A DNA stretch of 64,000 nt from Hymenobacter baengnokdamensis (GTDB lineage Bacteria; Bacteroidota; Bacteroidia; Cytophagales; Hymenobacteraceae): positions 3,658,001-3,722,000 of the forward strand of contig NZ_CP044285.1 in the NCBI RefSeq assembly GCF_008728635.1. Reading direction: 5' to 3'. Shown here piece after piece: positions 36,164 to 43,640 of this stretch (its first letter is position 1; each line of letters begins with the position of its first letter). The translations under genes were made by a program, and so were the position numbers. Under the pieces are notes generated by a model. The model was given only the letters and a program-made list of their open reading frames with translations, had not been told where the DNA came from and did no database searches.

Positions 36164-36529
36164 ATGAAAACTTACATCACTAAATTCGCAGACGCTGATT
36201 CAGACACTATTTCTATTTACTTTTCCTGTGAGCAGGATAATATTATGGCTATTGGCGATAAGATGAATGGGCTTAATGAAATGGCGTACATGAATGGATA
36301 CAATTGGGGTGCATTTTTTGCAGCCTATTTAAAAGTTCATGAGCCCGCTCTTCTAGTAGATTTAGAGTCTGACCCAGAAGCAGGTGGATATGTAGCATAT
36401 TACCCTCAAAACTCGGCTAACTCTGTCAAAGCAGATAAATTTATTGCTATTATTGAGCATCTGATAGAAAATCAGGATGAGCTATATGAATTTCTCACTG
36501 AAAATTCAAATGAGATAGAATGGGATTAG
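36164..36529 (+). CDS. Imm51-like immunity protein (orphan)
   Basis: A 121-aa acidic, AT-rich gene product. The pattern NGYNWGAFFAAYLKVHEPALLVDLESDPEAGGYVAYY, then ADKFIAIIEHLIENQDELYEFL and a terminal EIEWD, fits the Imm51 family of immunity proteins for contact-dependent or polymorphic toxins. No cognate toxin gene is adjacent; the nearest polymorphic-toxin-like genes are the RHS genes at the left edge, 28 kb away. Low GC compared with flanks suggests horizontal transfer. Assigned from memory of the family pattern. Confidence 0.7.
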   Translation: MKTYITKFADADSDTISIYFSCEQDNIMAIGDKMNGLNEMAYMNGYNWGAFFAAYLKVHEPALLVDLESDPEAGGYVAYYPQNSANSVKADKFIAIIEHLIENQDELYEFLTENSNEIEWD

Positions 36530-36543
36530 GTAGCCAACCTCAA

Positions 36544-36726
36544 CTGGCGCGAGTTTAGCGCAGCGTAACTCGTGCCGATTTTTCGGGGGTGGCTGTGCCT
36601 CCCATAGAATATGCTGCTGGAACGACCCTGGCGGCGCGGTTCTGCCTTGCCGCTGGTGCGGCAGTGGAGGTACAACCTCCACGTTATAAAAGGCACGAGT
36701 TACGGCTTCGCCTAAACTCGCGCCAG
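36544..36726. repeat. 183-bp inverted-repeat element, GCGAGTTTAG family
   Basis: Left arm 36544-36576 (CTGGCGCGAGTTTAGCGCAG, then CGTAACTCGTGCC) and right arm 36692-36726 are inverted copies with a few differences. The 115-bp interior contains the small palindrome GGAGGTACAACCTCC (36666-36680) and no gene. It is related to 22861-22938 and 22134-22192, and sits between the immunity gene and the MFS transporter. Confidence 0.8.
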
Positions 36727-36784
36727 CGTTGTCGCTTCTTCGGCCGGCCCTGGTGGCCGGCTTTTTTTGTACCTTCCGGCCCGT

Positions 36785-38182
36785 ATGGCTACTACTGTTA
36801 CTACCGCGCGCGGCGCTGCTACCGATACCATTACCCGCTCCTACGCCGGGCCGATGGTGCTCATGACCCTGCTGTTTCTGCTGTTCGGAGCCGTGACCAA
36901 TTTCAACGACGTGCTCATGCCCTACCTCAAGGACGTGTGCCAGCTCACGGATTTGCAGTCGTCGGCGGTGCAGTCGGCGTTTTTTGGGGCGTATTTTCTG
37001 ATGTCACTGCCGGCGGGCCGGCTGCTCGAAAAGCTGGGCTACCAGCGCGGCATCGTGGTGGGGCTGCTCGTGATGGCGGGCGGGGCACTGCTGTTTGTGC
37101 CGGCGGCCAATACGCGGGCGTTTCCGCTGTTTCTGACGGCGCTGGCGGTGCTGGGGGCGGGCATTACGCTGCTGCAGGTGGCGGCTAATCCCTACGTGAG
37201 CGTGCTGGGGCCGGCGCGGCGGGCGGCCTCGCGGGTGAGCATCGTGGGCGTAGCCAATAACTTTGGCGGGGCCATCTCGCCGCTGGTGGGCGGGCTGCTG
37301 CTCTTTGGCGGCTCGGTGGCCCTGAAGGCGCAGCTGGCGGCGCTGCCCACGGCGCAGCGCCTCAGCCAGGAAGCGCAGCTGGTGAAGGCGCCCTACCTGG
37401 GCCTGGCAGGATTTCTGGCGGTGCTGGCGGGCATATTCTTTATGCTGCGCCTGCCCGACATCGATGCCCTGCCCGAAGAAGAACTACTGGAGCACCAGTC
37501 GGTAGCGGCCGGCCGCCGCTCGGCGCTCGACTACCGCCACCTGGTGCTGGGCATCGGGGCCATTTTCGTGTACGTGGGCGTGGAAGTGGGGCTAGGGTCG
37601 TTTCTCATTCGCTACGGCGAGAGCCAGGGTATTCGGGCACTCTCGCCCTTCACCCAACGCCTGGTGCAGGGGCTGAACGTGGTGACCAACTTCGCGGGCG
37701 AATTATTCGGCCAGCGCCCCTCACCCATTGACACTACGGCCGGCTTTACCATGGCCGTGGGCGCAGTGCTGGTGGCCTCGTACTGGTTTGGCTCGCTGGT
37801 GGGGCGCGTGGTGGGTATTCCGCTGCTGCTGCGCTTCCACAACCGGGTGTTGCTGGTGGCGGTGTGCGCGGCCGGCGTAGCGCTAGTAGGCGCCTCCGTC
37901 ATGAGCCAGGGCGAAACCGCGCTGTGGCTCATCGTGCTCTGCGGGCTGATGAACTCGATTATGTGGCCGGTTATCTTCCCGCTGGCTATCACCGGACTGG
38001 GGCCATTCACCAAGCAAGGCTCGTCGTACCTGATAATGGCCATCGTGGGCGGGGCGCTCATTCCGCCGCTCATGGGCTTTATCTCAACGCACGGCGGCGG
38101 CCTGCGGGTGGCCTTTGCCATCCCCGCGCTCTGCTACGCCTATCTGCTCTACTACGCCCTGAGCGGCTACCGGGTAAGGTAG
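36785..38182 (+). CDS. MFS sugar transporter, FucP-like
   Basis: A 465-aa major facilitator protein resembling fucose/glucose-galactose permeases. Family features: LLFLLFGAVTNFNDVLMPYLKD (helix 1), QSAFFGAYFLMSLPAGRLLEKLGYQRGIVVGLLVMAGGALLF, LQVAANPYVSVLGP (the FucP-type ANPY motif), and SIVGVANNFGGAISPLVGG. Start ATG 36785 (MATTVTTARGAATDT). It is convergent with the trehalase gene, so a role in sugar uptake is plausible; the exact sugar is unknown. Confidence 0.9.
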   Translation: MATTVTTARGAATDTITRSYAGPMVLMTLLFLLFGAVTNFNDVLMPYLKDVCQLTDLQSSAVQSAFFGAYFLMSLPAGRLLEKLGYQRGIVVGLLVMAGGALLFVPAANTRAFPLFLTALAVLGAGITLLQVAANPYVSVLGPARRAASRVSIVGVANNFGGAISPLVGGLLLFGGSVALKAQLAALPTAQRLSQEAQLVKAPYLGLAGFLAVLAGIFFMLRLPDIDALPEEELLEHQSVAAGRRSALDYRHLVLGIGAIFVYVGVEVGLGSFLIRYGESQGIRALSPFTQRLVQGLNVVTNFAGELFGQRPSPIDTTAGFTMAVGAVLVASYWFGSLVGRVVGIPLLLRFHNRVLLVAVCAAGVALVGASVMSQGETALWLIVLCGLMNSIMWPVIFPLAITGLGPFTKQGSSYLIMAIVGGALIPPLMGFISTHGGGLRVAFAIPALCYAYLLYYALSGYRVR

Positions 38183-38191
38183 CTTGATTAG

Positions 38192-38321
38192 GAATGTGGG
38201 AAATGTGGGGAATGTGAAGATGTGGAAGATGTGTGAAATATTAAATATTTAATAATGTTAGAATTATTCCGAGACTAAATTCTTATCTCCCCATTCCCAC
38301 ATTTTCACATTTCCCACATTC
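38192..38321. repeat. Inverted arms of GAATGTGG-type motif between convergent genes
   Basis: Left GAATGTGGGAAATGTG (38192-38207) is perfectly inverted at 38306-38321. Further imperfect GGAATGTG/AGATGTGG copies extend the arms, with an AT-rich centre. It lies between the MFS and trehalase stops and may terminate both transcripts. Confidence 0.6.
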
Positions 38322-39875
38322 TTACTTCTCATTCATCAAGGTGAGGAGTACGCCGTTGGTCCAGCCGAAGCCGTCCTGGAGTGGGTATTCGCCGCCGCCG
38401 GCCAGCGCCTGCGGGTTTTCCACGTTGTATTTCTCCAGCAGCTTACCAGTTTGGGTGAAGACGCGCGCGTTGAGGCGCACCCAGCGGTGGGCCACGGTAT
38501 CGGCCAGGGTCGTTTGCTGATAGCGGCGCAACCCTTTGATGGCCAGGTATTCGAGCGGAGCCCAGGCGTTGGGCGCATCCCACTGCTGGCCGCTGTGCAC
38601 GGTCGTCGTGAGCAGGCCGCCGGGGCGCAGAAACTCGCTTTGCAGGCGCTGGGCCGCCTGCCGGGCCTGCGGGGCCGTGGCCACGCCAAAGGCCAGCGGG
38701 AAAACGCCGGCCAGCGTGCGCGGGGCGGCCGGGCGGCGCGCCGTCAGGTCGTAATCGACGTAAAAGCCGGCCGTCGCATCCCAGCAGTAGCGCCGGATGG
38801 CCGCCGCGCGGGCCAGCGCGGCGCGGCGCAGCTTCGGCGCCTGGGCCGAATCGCCGGCCTGGGCGGCGCTTTTGGCCAGGGTCTGCTCCAGGGTCAGCAG
38901 CAGGCAGTTCAAATCGACAGGCACGAGGCTGGTAGTGCGAATACTGGCCAACCCCTGGCCCGGCTCAAACCAGCGGGTGCTGAAATCCCAGCCCGAAGCA
39001 GCGGCGGCGCGCACGTTGCGATAAAACTCCGGGGCAGACTGCTTGCTGAGTTTAGCGGCCGCCACGTCTTCGCGGTACGACTCTTCGCGGGGCTGGTCGC
39101 TGTCGTCCCAGTAGCGGCTCAGGGTTTCGCCGCCGGGCAGGCGCACCACGCGGCCGGCCGCGTGGCCGGGCTTTAGGGTGGGGGTCCCGGCCGTCCAGTA
39201 GGCGTATTCTTTCAGCAGCTGGGGCCGGAACTCGGTGTAGGCGCGGCTGCGGGGGCCTTCAGCCTGGGCCAGCAGCTGCACCATCAGGGCAAAAAACGGC
39301 GGCTGCGAGCGCGTGAGGTAGTACGTGCGCGTGCCATTCGGAATGTGGCCGTAGTGGTCGAGCAGGTAGGCAAAGTTGGCGACCATGTCGCGCAGCAGCG
39401 CGGTGCGGCCGGCCTCGCGCAGGCCCAGCATCGTGAAGTAGGAGTCCCAGTAATACAGCTCGCGGAAGCGGCCGCCCGGCACTACGTAGGGGCGCGGCAG
39501 CGGCAGCAGCGACGAGTAGGGCACGGCCGCCGGCTGGGCGGGGCGGCGCAGTACCGTCCAGAGCGTATCGAGGTGAGCCCGCAGGCCGGCGCTTACGTTG
39601 CTGTGATACGCCGAAACGGGCTCGGCAGGCGGCAGAAAATAGTCTTTTATGAATATACGCAGGTCGAATCCCGGCTGGCGGCGCTGCTGCGCGTAGGCTG
39701 CCAGCACCTCGGTGGGCGGCACCGTGGGCAGCGCATCGACGAACGTCTTGCTATCGGCATACACGCCGCTTAGCTGCACGGCCTCAAACAAGCCAGGGTA
39801 AAGCTGGCGCGGCGTGGGCTGGGCCTGGCCGGCAAGCGCCAGCAGCAGGCAGCCGCTCAGAAACACGTTTTTCAT
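38322..39875 (-). CDS. treA: Secreted trehalase (GH37)
   Basis: A 517-aa enzyme splitting trehalose into two glucoses, probably periplasmic. Signal peptide: MKNVFLSGCLLLALAGQAQ. GH37 signatures are clear: PGGRFRELYYWDSYFTMLGL (signature 1), QWDAPNAWAPLEYLAIKGL (signature 2), and the catalytic-acid region GWDFSTRWF, plus QDGFGWTNGVLL near the end. ATG 39875 is chosen because it begins the signal peptide; an upstream extension would be non-hydrophobic. It is convergent with the FucP-like transporter, suggesting released sugar could be imported nearby. Confidence 0.94.
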   Translation of the reverse strand: MKNVFLSGCLLLALAGQAQPTPRQLYPGLFEAVQLSGVYADSKTFVDALPTVPPTEVLAAYAQQRRQPGFDLRIFIKDYFLPPAEPVSAYHSNVSAGLRAHLDTLWTVLRRPAQPAAVPYSSLLPLPRPYVVPGGRFRELYYWDSYFTMLGLREAGRTALLRDMVANFAYLLDHYGHIPNGTRTYYLTRSQPPFFALMVQLLAQAEGPRSRAYTEFRPQLLKEYAYWTAGTPTLKPGHAAGRVVRLPGGETLSRYWDDSDQPREESYREDVAAAKLSKQSAPEFYRNVRAAAASGWDFSTRWFEPGQGLASIRTTSLVPVDLNCLLLTLEQTLAKSAAQAGDSAQAPKLRRAALARAAAIRRYCWDATAGFYVDYDLTARRPAAPRTLAGVFPLAFGVATAPQARQAAQRLQSEFLRPGGLLTTTVHSGQQWDAPNAWAPLEYLAIKGLRRYQQTTLADTVAHRWVRLNARVFTQTGKLLEKYNVENPQALAGGGEYPLQDGFGWTNGVLLTLMNEK

Positions 39876-40031
39876 AGGCTGGCTCCTACGTACGAAAAGT
39901 ACCGGGCCGTAGCCCAACGCCAGAACTAACTTTGTGTAGCAGGCACACGTTATGCCCCAGCAAGGCGCTACCAGCCACCCGGCTTGCCTTTGCCCTTTTT
40001 GCCAACACTTGGCTGCTAATCAGACTTTCTC

Positions 40032-40586
40032 ATGAAAAATATAGCGCTCAAAAAGACCTGGCTTTTAGCTCTTTTAGCCGGGCTGCTCATCGCCGGCGGG
40101 AGCTGCCAGAAAATTGCCGACCTGCTCAATTTTACTATCAGCGACTCAACTAACTTCACTATTCCGGCTACTGGTATCCTGACCGGCACGGCGCTCAATC
40201 TGCCCGGCATCCCGGTCAGCTCCAATTCGTCGAGTACCTACGCGGGCAATAACACCACCGCCAGCCTGGTGCAGAACGTCACCCTCGACAAGCTCTCGCT
40301 GACTACCGTAGACCCGGCCAGCCAGAACTTCGACTTCCTCAAAAGCATCAGCCTCTACATTGCTTCCGACGCTTCGGGCAGCGACAAAGTGCTGCTGGCC
40401 TCGCTCGACCCCGTGCCCACGGGCCAGACGACCATCAATCTCACACCCGGCGGCACCAAGCTCGATAAGTACCTGAGCACCGGCAACTACACCCTCTTTA
40501 CCAGCGCCGTGCTGGCCAAGGCCCTGCCCCAGGATACCAAGGTGCGCGCCGACTCGCAGTTCAACGTGCAGGCCAACGTGAAGTAG
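40032..40586 (+). CDS. Hypothetical lipoprotein
   Basis: A 184-aa protein with a lipoprotein signal: a basic start, a hydrophobic core (LLALLAGLLIAGGSC) and lipobox AGGSC with Cys at about residue 25. The mature part is Thr/Ser/Asn-rich and beta-like (TLDKLSLTTVDPASQNFDFLKSISLYIASDA; DKVLLASLDPVPTGQTTINL), similar in look to small outer-membrane lipoproteins of Bacteroidota, but I recognise no named domain. A TAACTTTG box at about 39927 is a candidate promoter. A terminator follows. Confidence 0.78.
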   Translation: MKNIALKKTWLLALLAGLLIAGGSCQKIADLLNFTISDSTNFTIPATGILTGTALNLPGIPVSSNSSSTYAGNNTTASLVQNVTLDKLSLTTVDPASQNFDFLKSISLYIASDASGSDKVLLASLDPVPTGQTTINLTPGGTKLDKYLSTGNYTLFTSAVLAKALPQDTKVRADSQFNVQANVK

Positions 40587-40611
40587 GAAAACATATTATT
40601 TTACGTATGTA

Positions 40612-40638
40612 TAAAGCCGGCGCCACGCCGGCTTTTTT
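40612..40638 (+). terminator. Rho-independent terminator after the lipoprotein gene
   Basis: AAGCCGGCG and CGCCGGCTT form a stem around CCA, followed by TTTTTT. Confidence 0.85.
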
Positions 40639-40695
40639 GTGGGTGCGCGGCGCGGCGGTTGGCCTCACAGGCGCGCAGAGTCAGCGCGGCGTTCC

Positions 40696-40703
40696 GACCT
40701 TTG
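40696..40703 (+). promoter_or_regulatory. GACCTTTG promoter box 5 nt before the murB ATG
   Basis: One mismatch to TAnnTTTG; CGGCC separates it from the ATG at 40709. Confidence 0.5.
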
Positions 40704-40708
40704 CGGCC

Positions 40709-41752
40709 ATGCAGCTTGAAGAAAACGTTTCGCTTCGCCCGTATAACACCTTCGGCCTCGACGTGCAGGCCCGCTACTTCGCCCGCTTCTCGTCGGTAGA
40801 CGAGCTGCGCCAGCTGCTGGCCCGGCCCGAGGTTCAGGCCGGCCCGCTGCTGATTCTGGGCGGCGGCTCCAACCTGCTGCTGACGCAGAATTTTGGCGGC
40901 GTGGTGCTAAAAAACGAGATTAAGGGCCTCGAAATACTTGGTGAAGAGGCCGATACGCACACCGCCCTGCTGCGCGCCGGCGCCGGCGAAAGCTGGCACG
41001 GGCTGGTCGGCTACGCGCTCGACCAGGAGCTGAGCGGCATCGAGAACCTGTCGCTGATTCCGGGCACGGTGGGCGCGGCTCCGCTCCAGAATATCGGCGC
41101 CTACGGCGTGGAGCTGCAAGACACCTTCGAGCGCCTCGAAGCCGTGGCCGTCGGCACCGGGCAGCTGCGCGTGTTTGGCAAGGAAGAATGCGGCTTCGGC
41201 TACCGCGAAAGCGTATTTAAAGGGCCGCTGAAAGGCCAGTTTGTGGTAACGGCGGTGGTGCTGCGGCTGCACCGCGCCAGCGCCCGGCGGCCGGTCAATG
41301 TCAACTACGGCGCCATTCGCGAAACGCTGGCCGAGCTGGGCATCGAGGCCGAGCCCACCCCGCGCGACGTGAGCGAGGCCGTGGTGCACATCCGTCGCAC
41401 CAAGCTGCCCGACCCCGCCGAAATCGGCAATGCGGGCTCCTTTTTCAAAAACCCCGAGGTATCGCAGGCCCGGTTCGACGAGCTGCGGGCGCGCTACCCC
41501 GCCTTGCCCGGCTACCCGGTGCCGGGCGGCGTGAAGGTACCCGCCGGCTGGCTTATCGAGCAAGCGGGCTTCAAGGGCCTGCGGCGCGGGCCGGGCGCGG
41601 GGACCCACGGCGTGCACGACCGCCAGGCGCTGGTGCTCGTCAACCACGGCGGGGCCACCGGCCAGGAGCTGCGCGAGCTGGCCGAGGAAGTTATCCGGGC
41701 CGTGCGCACGCAGTTCGGCATCGAATTACAGCCCGAAGTTAATATACTGTGA
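40709..41752 (+). CDS. murB: UDP-N-acetylenolpyruvoylglucosamine reductase MurB
   Basis: A 347-aa FAD enzyme making UDP-N-acetylmuramic acid, the second committed step of peptidoglycan synthesis. Features: NTFGLDVQARYFARF at the start, FAD-binding PLLILGGGSNLLLT, LSLIPGTVGAAPLQNIGAYGVE, catalytic Ser in CGFGYRESVFK, and the late GNAGSFFKNPEV with catalytic Glu toward the C-terminus (type I MurB, as in E. coli, including the Tyr-loop region). ATG 40709 (MQLEENVSLRPYNTFG) fits the family and follows a promoter box; an in-frame ATG at 40607 falls inside the previous gene's terminator region. Confidence 0.95.
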   Translation: MQLEENVSLRPYNTFGLDVQARYFARFSSVDELRQLLARPEVQAGPLLILGGGSNLLLTQNFGGVVLKNEIKGLEILGEEADTHTALLRAGAGESWHGLVGYALDQELSGIENLSLIPGTVGAAPLQNIGAYGVELQDTFERLEAVAVGTGQLRVFGKEECGFGYRESVFKGPLKGQFVVTAVVLRLHRASARRPVNVNYGAIRETLAELGIEAEPTPRDVSEAVVHIRRTKLPDPAEIGNAGSFFKNPEVSQARFDELRARYPALPGYPVPGGVKVPAGWLIEQAGFKGLRRGPGAGTHGVHDRQALVLVNHGGATGQELRELAEEVIRAVRTQFGIELQPEVNIL

Positions 41753-41875
41753 CACAATATATTAATTATTTTCTTGCTGACCTTTACGCAGACTTAACCC
41801 GGCGCTAAGGCAAGCCAACTGGTTTTGGTCGTTATTTTGGGGCGCCTACTGCCCCGCTCACGTCCTTTTCTGCCT

Positions 41876-42916
41876 ATGCTCCTTTATACTACGCTGCTGG
41901 CCGCCAGCCTGGTGGGCCCGCTCCAGACCGGCCCCGGCCCGAAATCGAAGTCCAAGCCCAAGCCCGCAACGACCCCGGCGGCCGCGCCGGCCCCGACCAC
42001 CCCGACTCCGGGCGTGCAGTCGGTGAAGGCCGCGAAGGCGCTGGGCGCGGGCGCCACCGTGACGGTGCGCGGCGTGGTGAGCAACGGCCCCGAGCTGGGG
42101 GCGCTGCGCTTTGTGCAGGACGGGGAAACCGGCCTGGCGCTGTACGCCCTGCCGACCCGCGTGCCGGGCTACGACGAGCTGAGGGCCGGCGATAGCGTGC
42201 AGGTAACCGGGCAGCTTAAAAACTACAACGGGCTGCTGGAGATGGACCCCATCACGACGGTGCACAAAATCAGCAGTGGCCGGCCGCTGCATCCGCTCAA
42301 GGTGCCGGTGAAGCAGGCCGGCAGCGCGTTTGTAGAAGCCAACGAAGGCCGCCTGCTGGAGATAACGGGCGTAACCAAAATCACCAATGCCGGCGGCGCG
42401 CCGGTCGAAACCCTGGCGGCCAACTCCAACTTTCTGCTCGATGGCGACAAGAGCGCGCCGTTGCGCGTCACCAACTCCAGCACCGGCCCCACCGGCGTTA
42501 TCGATGCGGCCGTACCCAAGGGCGAAACCTTCGACGTGCGCGGCGTGCTAAGCCAGTACTCGCCCACCGGCACGGGCGGCTACCAGCTGCTGCCGCGCCT
42601 GGCGAGCGACTTCGTGCGCGGCGGCAACCTGCCGCGCATCACGGCCGAGCCGGTGCCGGTAGGCACTACCAACCAGAGCTTTACCCTCGAATACACTACC
42701 CTCTACCCCGGCGATACCCGCGTGAAGTACGGCCCTTCGGCCACGGAGCTGACCGAGCAGCGCGTGGAGGAAGACTTCAGTACCAAGCACCGCATTACCA
42801 TCGATGGCCTGCAGCCCGGCACTACCTACTACGTGCAGGTGAGCTCGCGCAACGCGGCCGGCACGGCTACCGCCGCTCCCGTACCCATCATTACGGGCGG
42901 CCGTAAAAAGCGCTAG
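41876..42916 (+). CDS. Secreted OB-fold plus FN3 domain protein
   Basis: A 346-aa exported protein. A short signal (MLLYTTLLAASLVGP) is followed by a Pro/Lys/Ala-rich linker (residues 20-45). An OB-fold of the nuclease-associated bacterial type follows (VTVRGVVSNGPELGALRFVQDGETGLALYA; SVQVTGQLKNYNGLLEMDPI; residues about 55-140). A second beta domain comes next, then a fibronectin type III domain (TLEYTTLYPGDTRVKYGPSA; GLQPGTTYYVQVSSRNAAG; about 260-340). The tail is GRKKR. Such proteins are often extracellular and may bind polymers or DNA; no catalytic domain is seen. ATG 41876 is preferred over an upstream in-frame start because it opens the signal peptide. Confidence 0.78.
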   Translation: MLLYTTLLAASLVGPLQTGPGPKSKSKPKPATTPAAAPAPTTPTPGVQSVKAAKALGAGATVTVRGVVSNGPELGALRFVQDGETGLALYALPTRVPGYDELRAGDSVQVTGQLKNYNGLLEMDPITTVHKISSGRPLHPLKVPVKQAGSAFVEANEGRLLEITGVTKITNAGGAPVETLAANSNFLLDGDKSAPLRVTNSSTGPTGVIDAAVPKGETFDVRGVLSQYSPTGTGGYQLLPRLASDFVRGGNLPRITAEPVPVGTTNQSFTLEYTTLYPGDTRVKYGPSATELTEQRVEEDFSTKHRITIDGLQPGTTYYVQVSSRNAAGTATAAPVPIITGGRKKR

Positions 42917-42947
42917 CTCGGGTGCCGCCATCCGCCCACCTTGTTGC

Positions 42948-42979
42948 CCCTGCTCATCGGCCGATGAGCAGGGTTTTTA
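42948..42979 (+). terminator. Rho-independent terminator
   Basis: CCCTGCTCATCGG is followed directly by CCGATGAGCAGGG, a perfect palindrome, then TTTTT. It isolates the light-sensing operon that starts about 90 bp downstream. Confidence 0.85.
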
Positions 42980-43067
42980 GTTTTTTGACTAGCCAGCACT
43001 CCGGCCAGGCTGCTCCTACTCTGCCGTTTCTTAACTAATTTGCAGCTTCTGGCCTACCTTTTTTGTA

Positions 43068-43640
43068 TTGGTTATTCCGTTAGCTCCCCCAACAATTCTG
43101 GCCCGCCTGCGCGCCGAAACCCGCCCCTACCACGACGCGATTGAACAGAATGAGTTCAACCAGGCGGTGGCGGCCGGCTCGCCCAGCGTAGCGGCCACTG
43201 CCCGGTTTCTGGCTAAGATGTACGGCTTTCTGGTGCCCTACGAAGCGCAGCTGCGCCAGCACGCCGCCGCGCTGGGACCGGCCTGGGAAATACCAGCGCG
43301 CCAGCGGGCCCACCTTATCCTGGCTGACCTGCACGTAGCCGCTGCTGAGCTGCCGCTGTGCCCGGCCATGCCGCCGCTGGCCACGCTGCCTCAATTGCTG
43401 GGAGCTATGTACGTGGTGGAAGGCTCGACGCTGGGCGGCCAGGTACTGGCCCGGCAGCTGGCCAAGTCAAATATAGATTATACCACATATTTTACCGGCT
43501 ACGGCGACCAAACCGGCCCGCGCTGGAAAACGTTCTGCCAGCTGCTGGAGGCGGCCGCTACGCCGGCCACGGCGGCGGCCATCGTGCAGTCGGCCAGTGA
43601 AACTTTTCAACACTTAGCCAGCTGGCTAACCCGCCCGTGA
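43068..43640 (+). CDS. bphO: Heme oxygenase (biliverdin-producing, BphO type)
   Basis: A 190-aa heme oxygenase that opens heme to biliverdin, iron and CO; biliverdin is the chromophore of bacteriophytochromes. The proximal heme-ligand His lies in AETRPYHDAIEQNEFN (about residue 20). The distal helix region LLGAMYVVEGSTLGGQVLARQL carries the conserved EGSxxGG motif. The start is probably TTG 43068 (TTG GTT ATT CCG), as no ATG lies near the family start. Its TGA overlaps the GTG of the phytochrome gene (GTGA), so the two are translationally coupled. Confidence 0.93.
   Translation: MVIPLAPPTILARLRAETRPYHDAIEQNEFNQAVAAGSPSVAATARFLAKMYGFLVPYEAQLRQHAAALGPAWEIPARQRAHLILADLHVAAAELPLCPAMPPLATLPQLLGAMYVVEGSTLGGQVLARQLAKSNIDYTTYFTGYGDQTGPRWKTFCQLLEAAATPATAAAIVQSASETFQHLASWLTRP

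Noticed and set aside
36102..38286. The 15-mer GAGACTAAATTCTTA occurs near 36105 and 38271
   Set aside because: About one to two such exact matches are expected by chance in 64 kb, and flanking sequence does not match.
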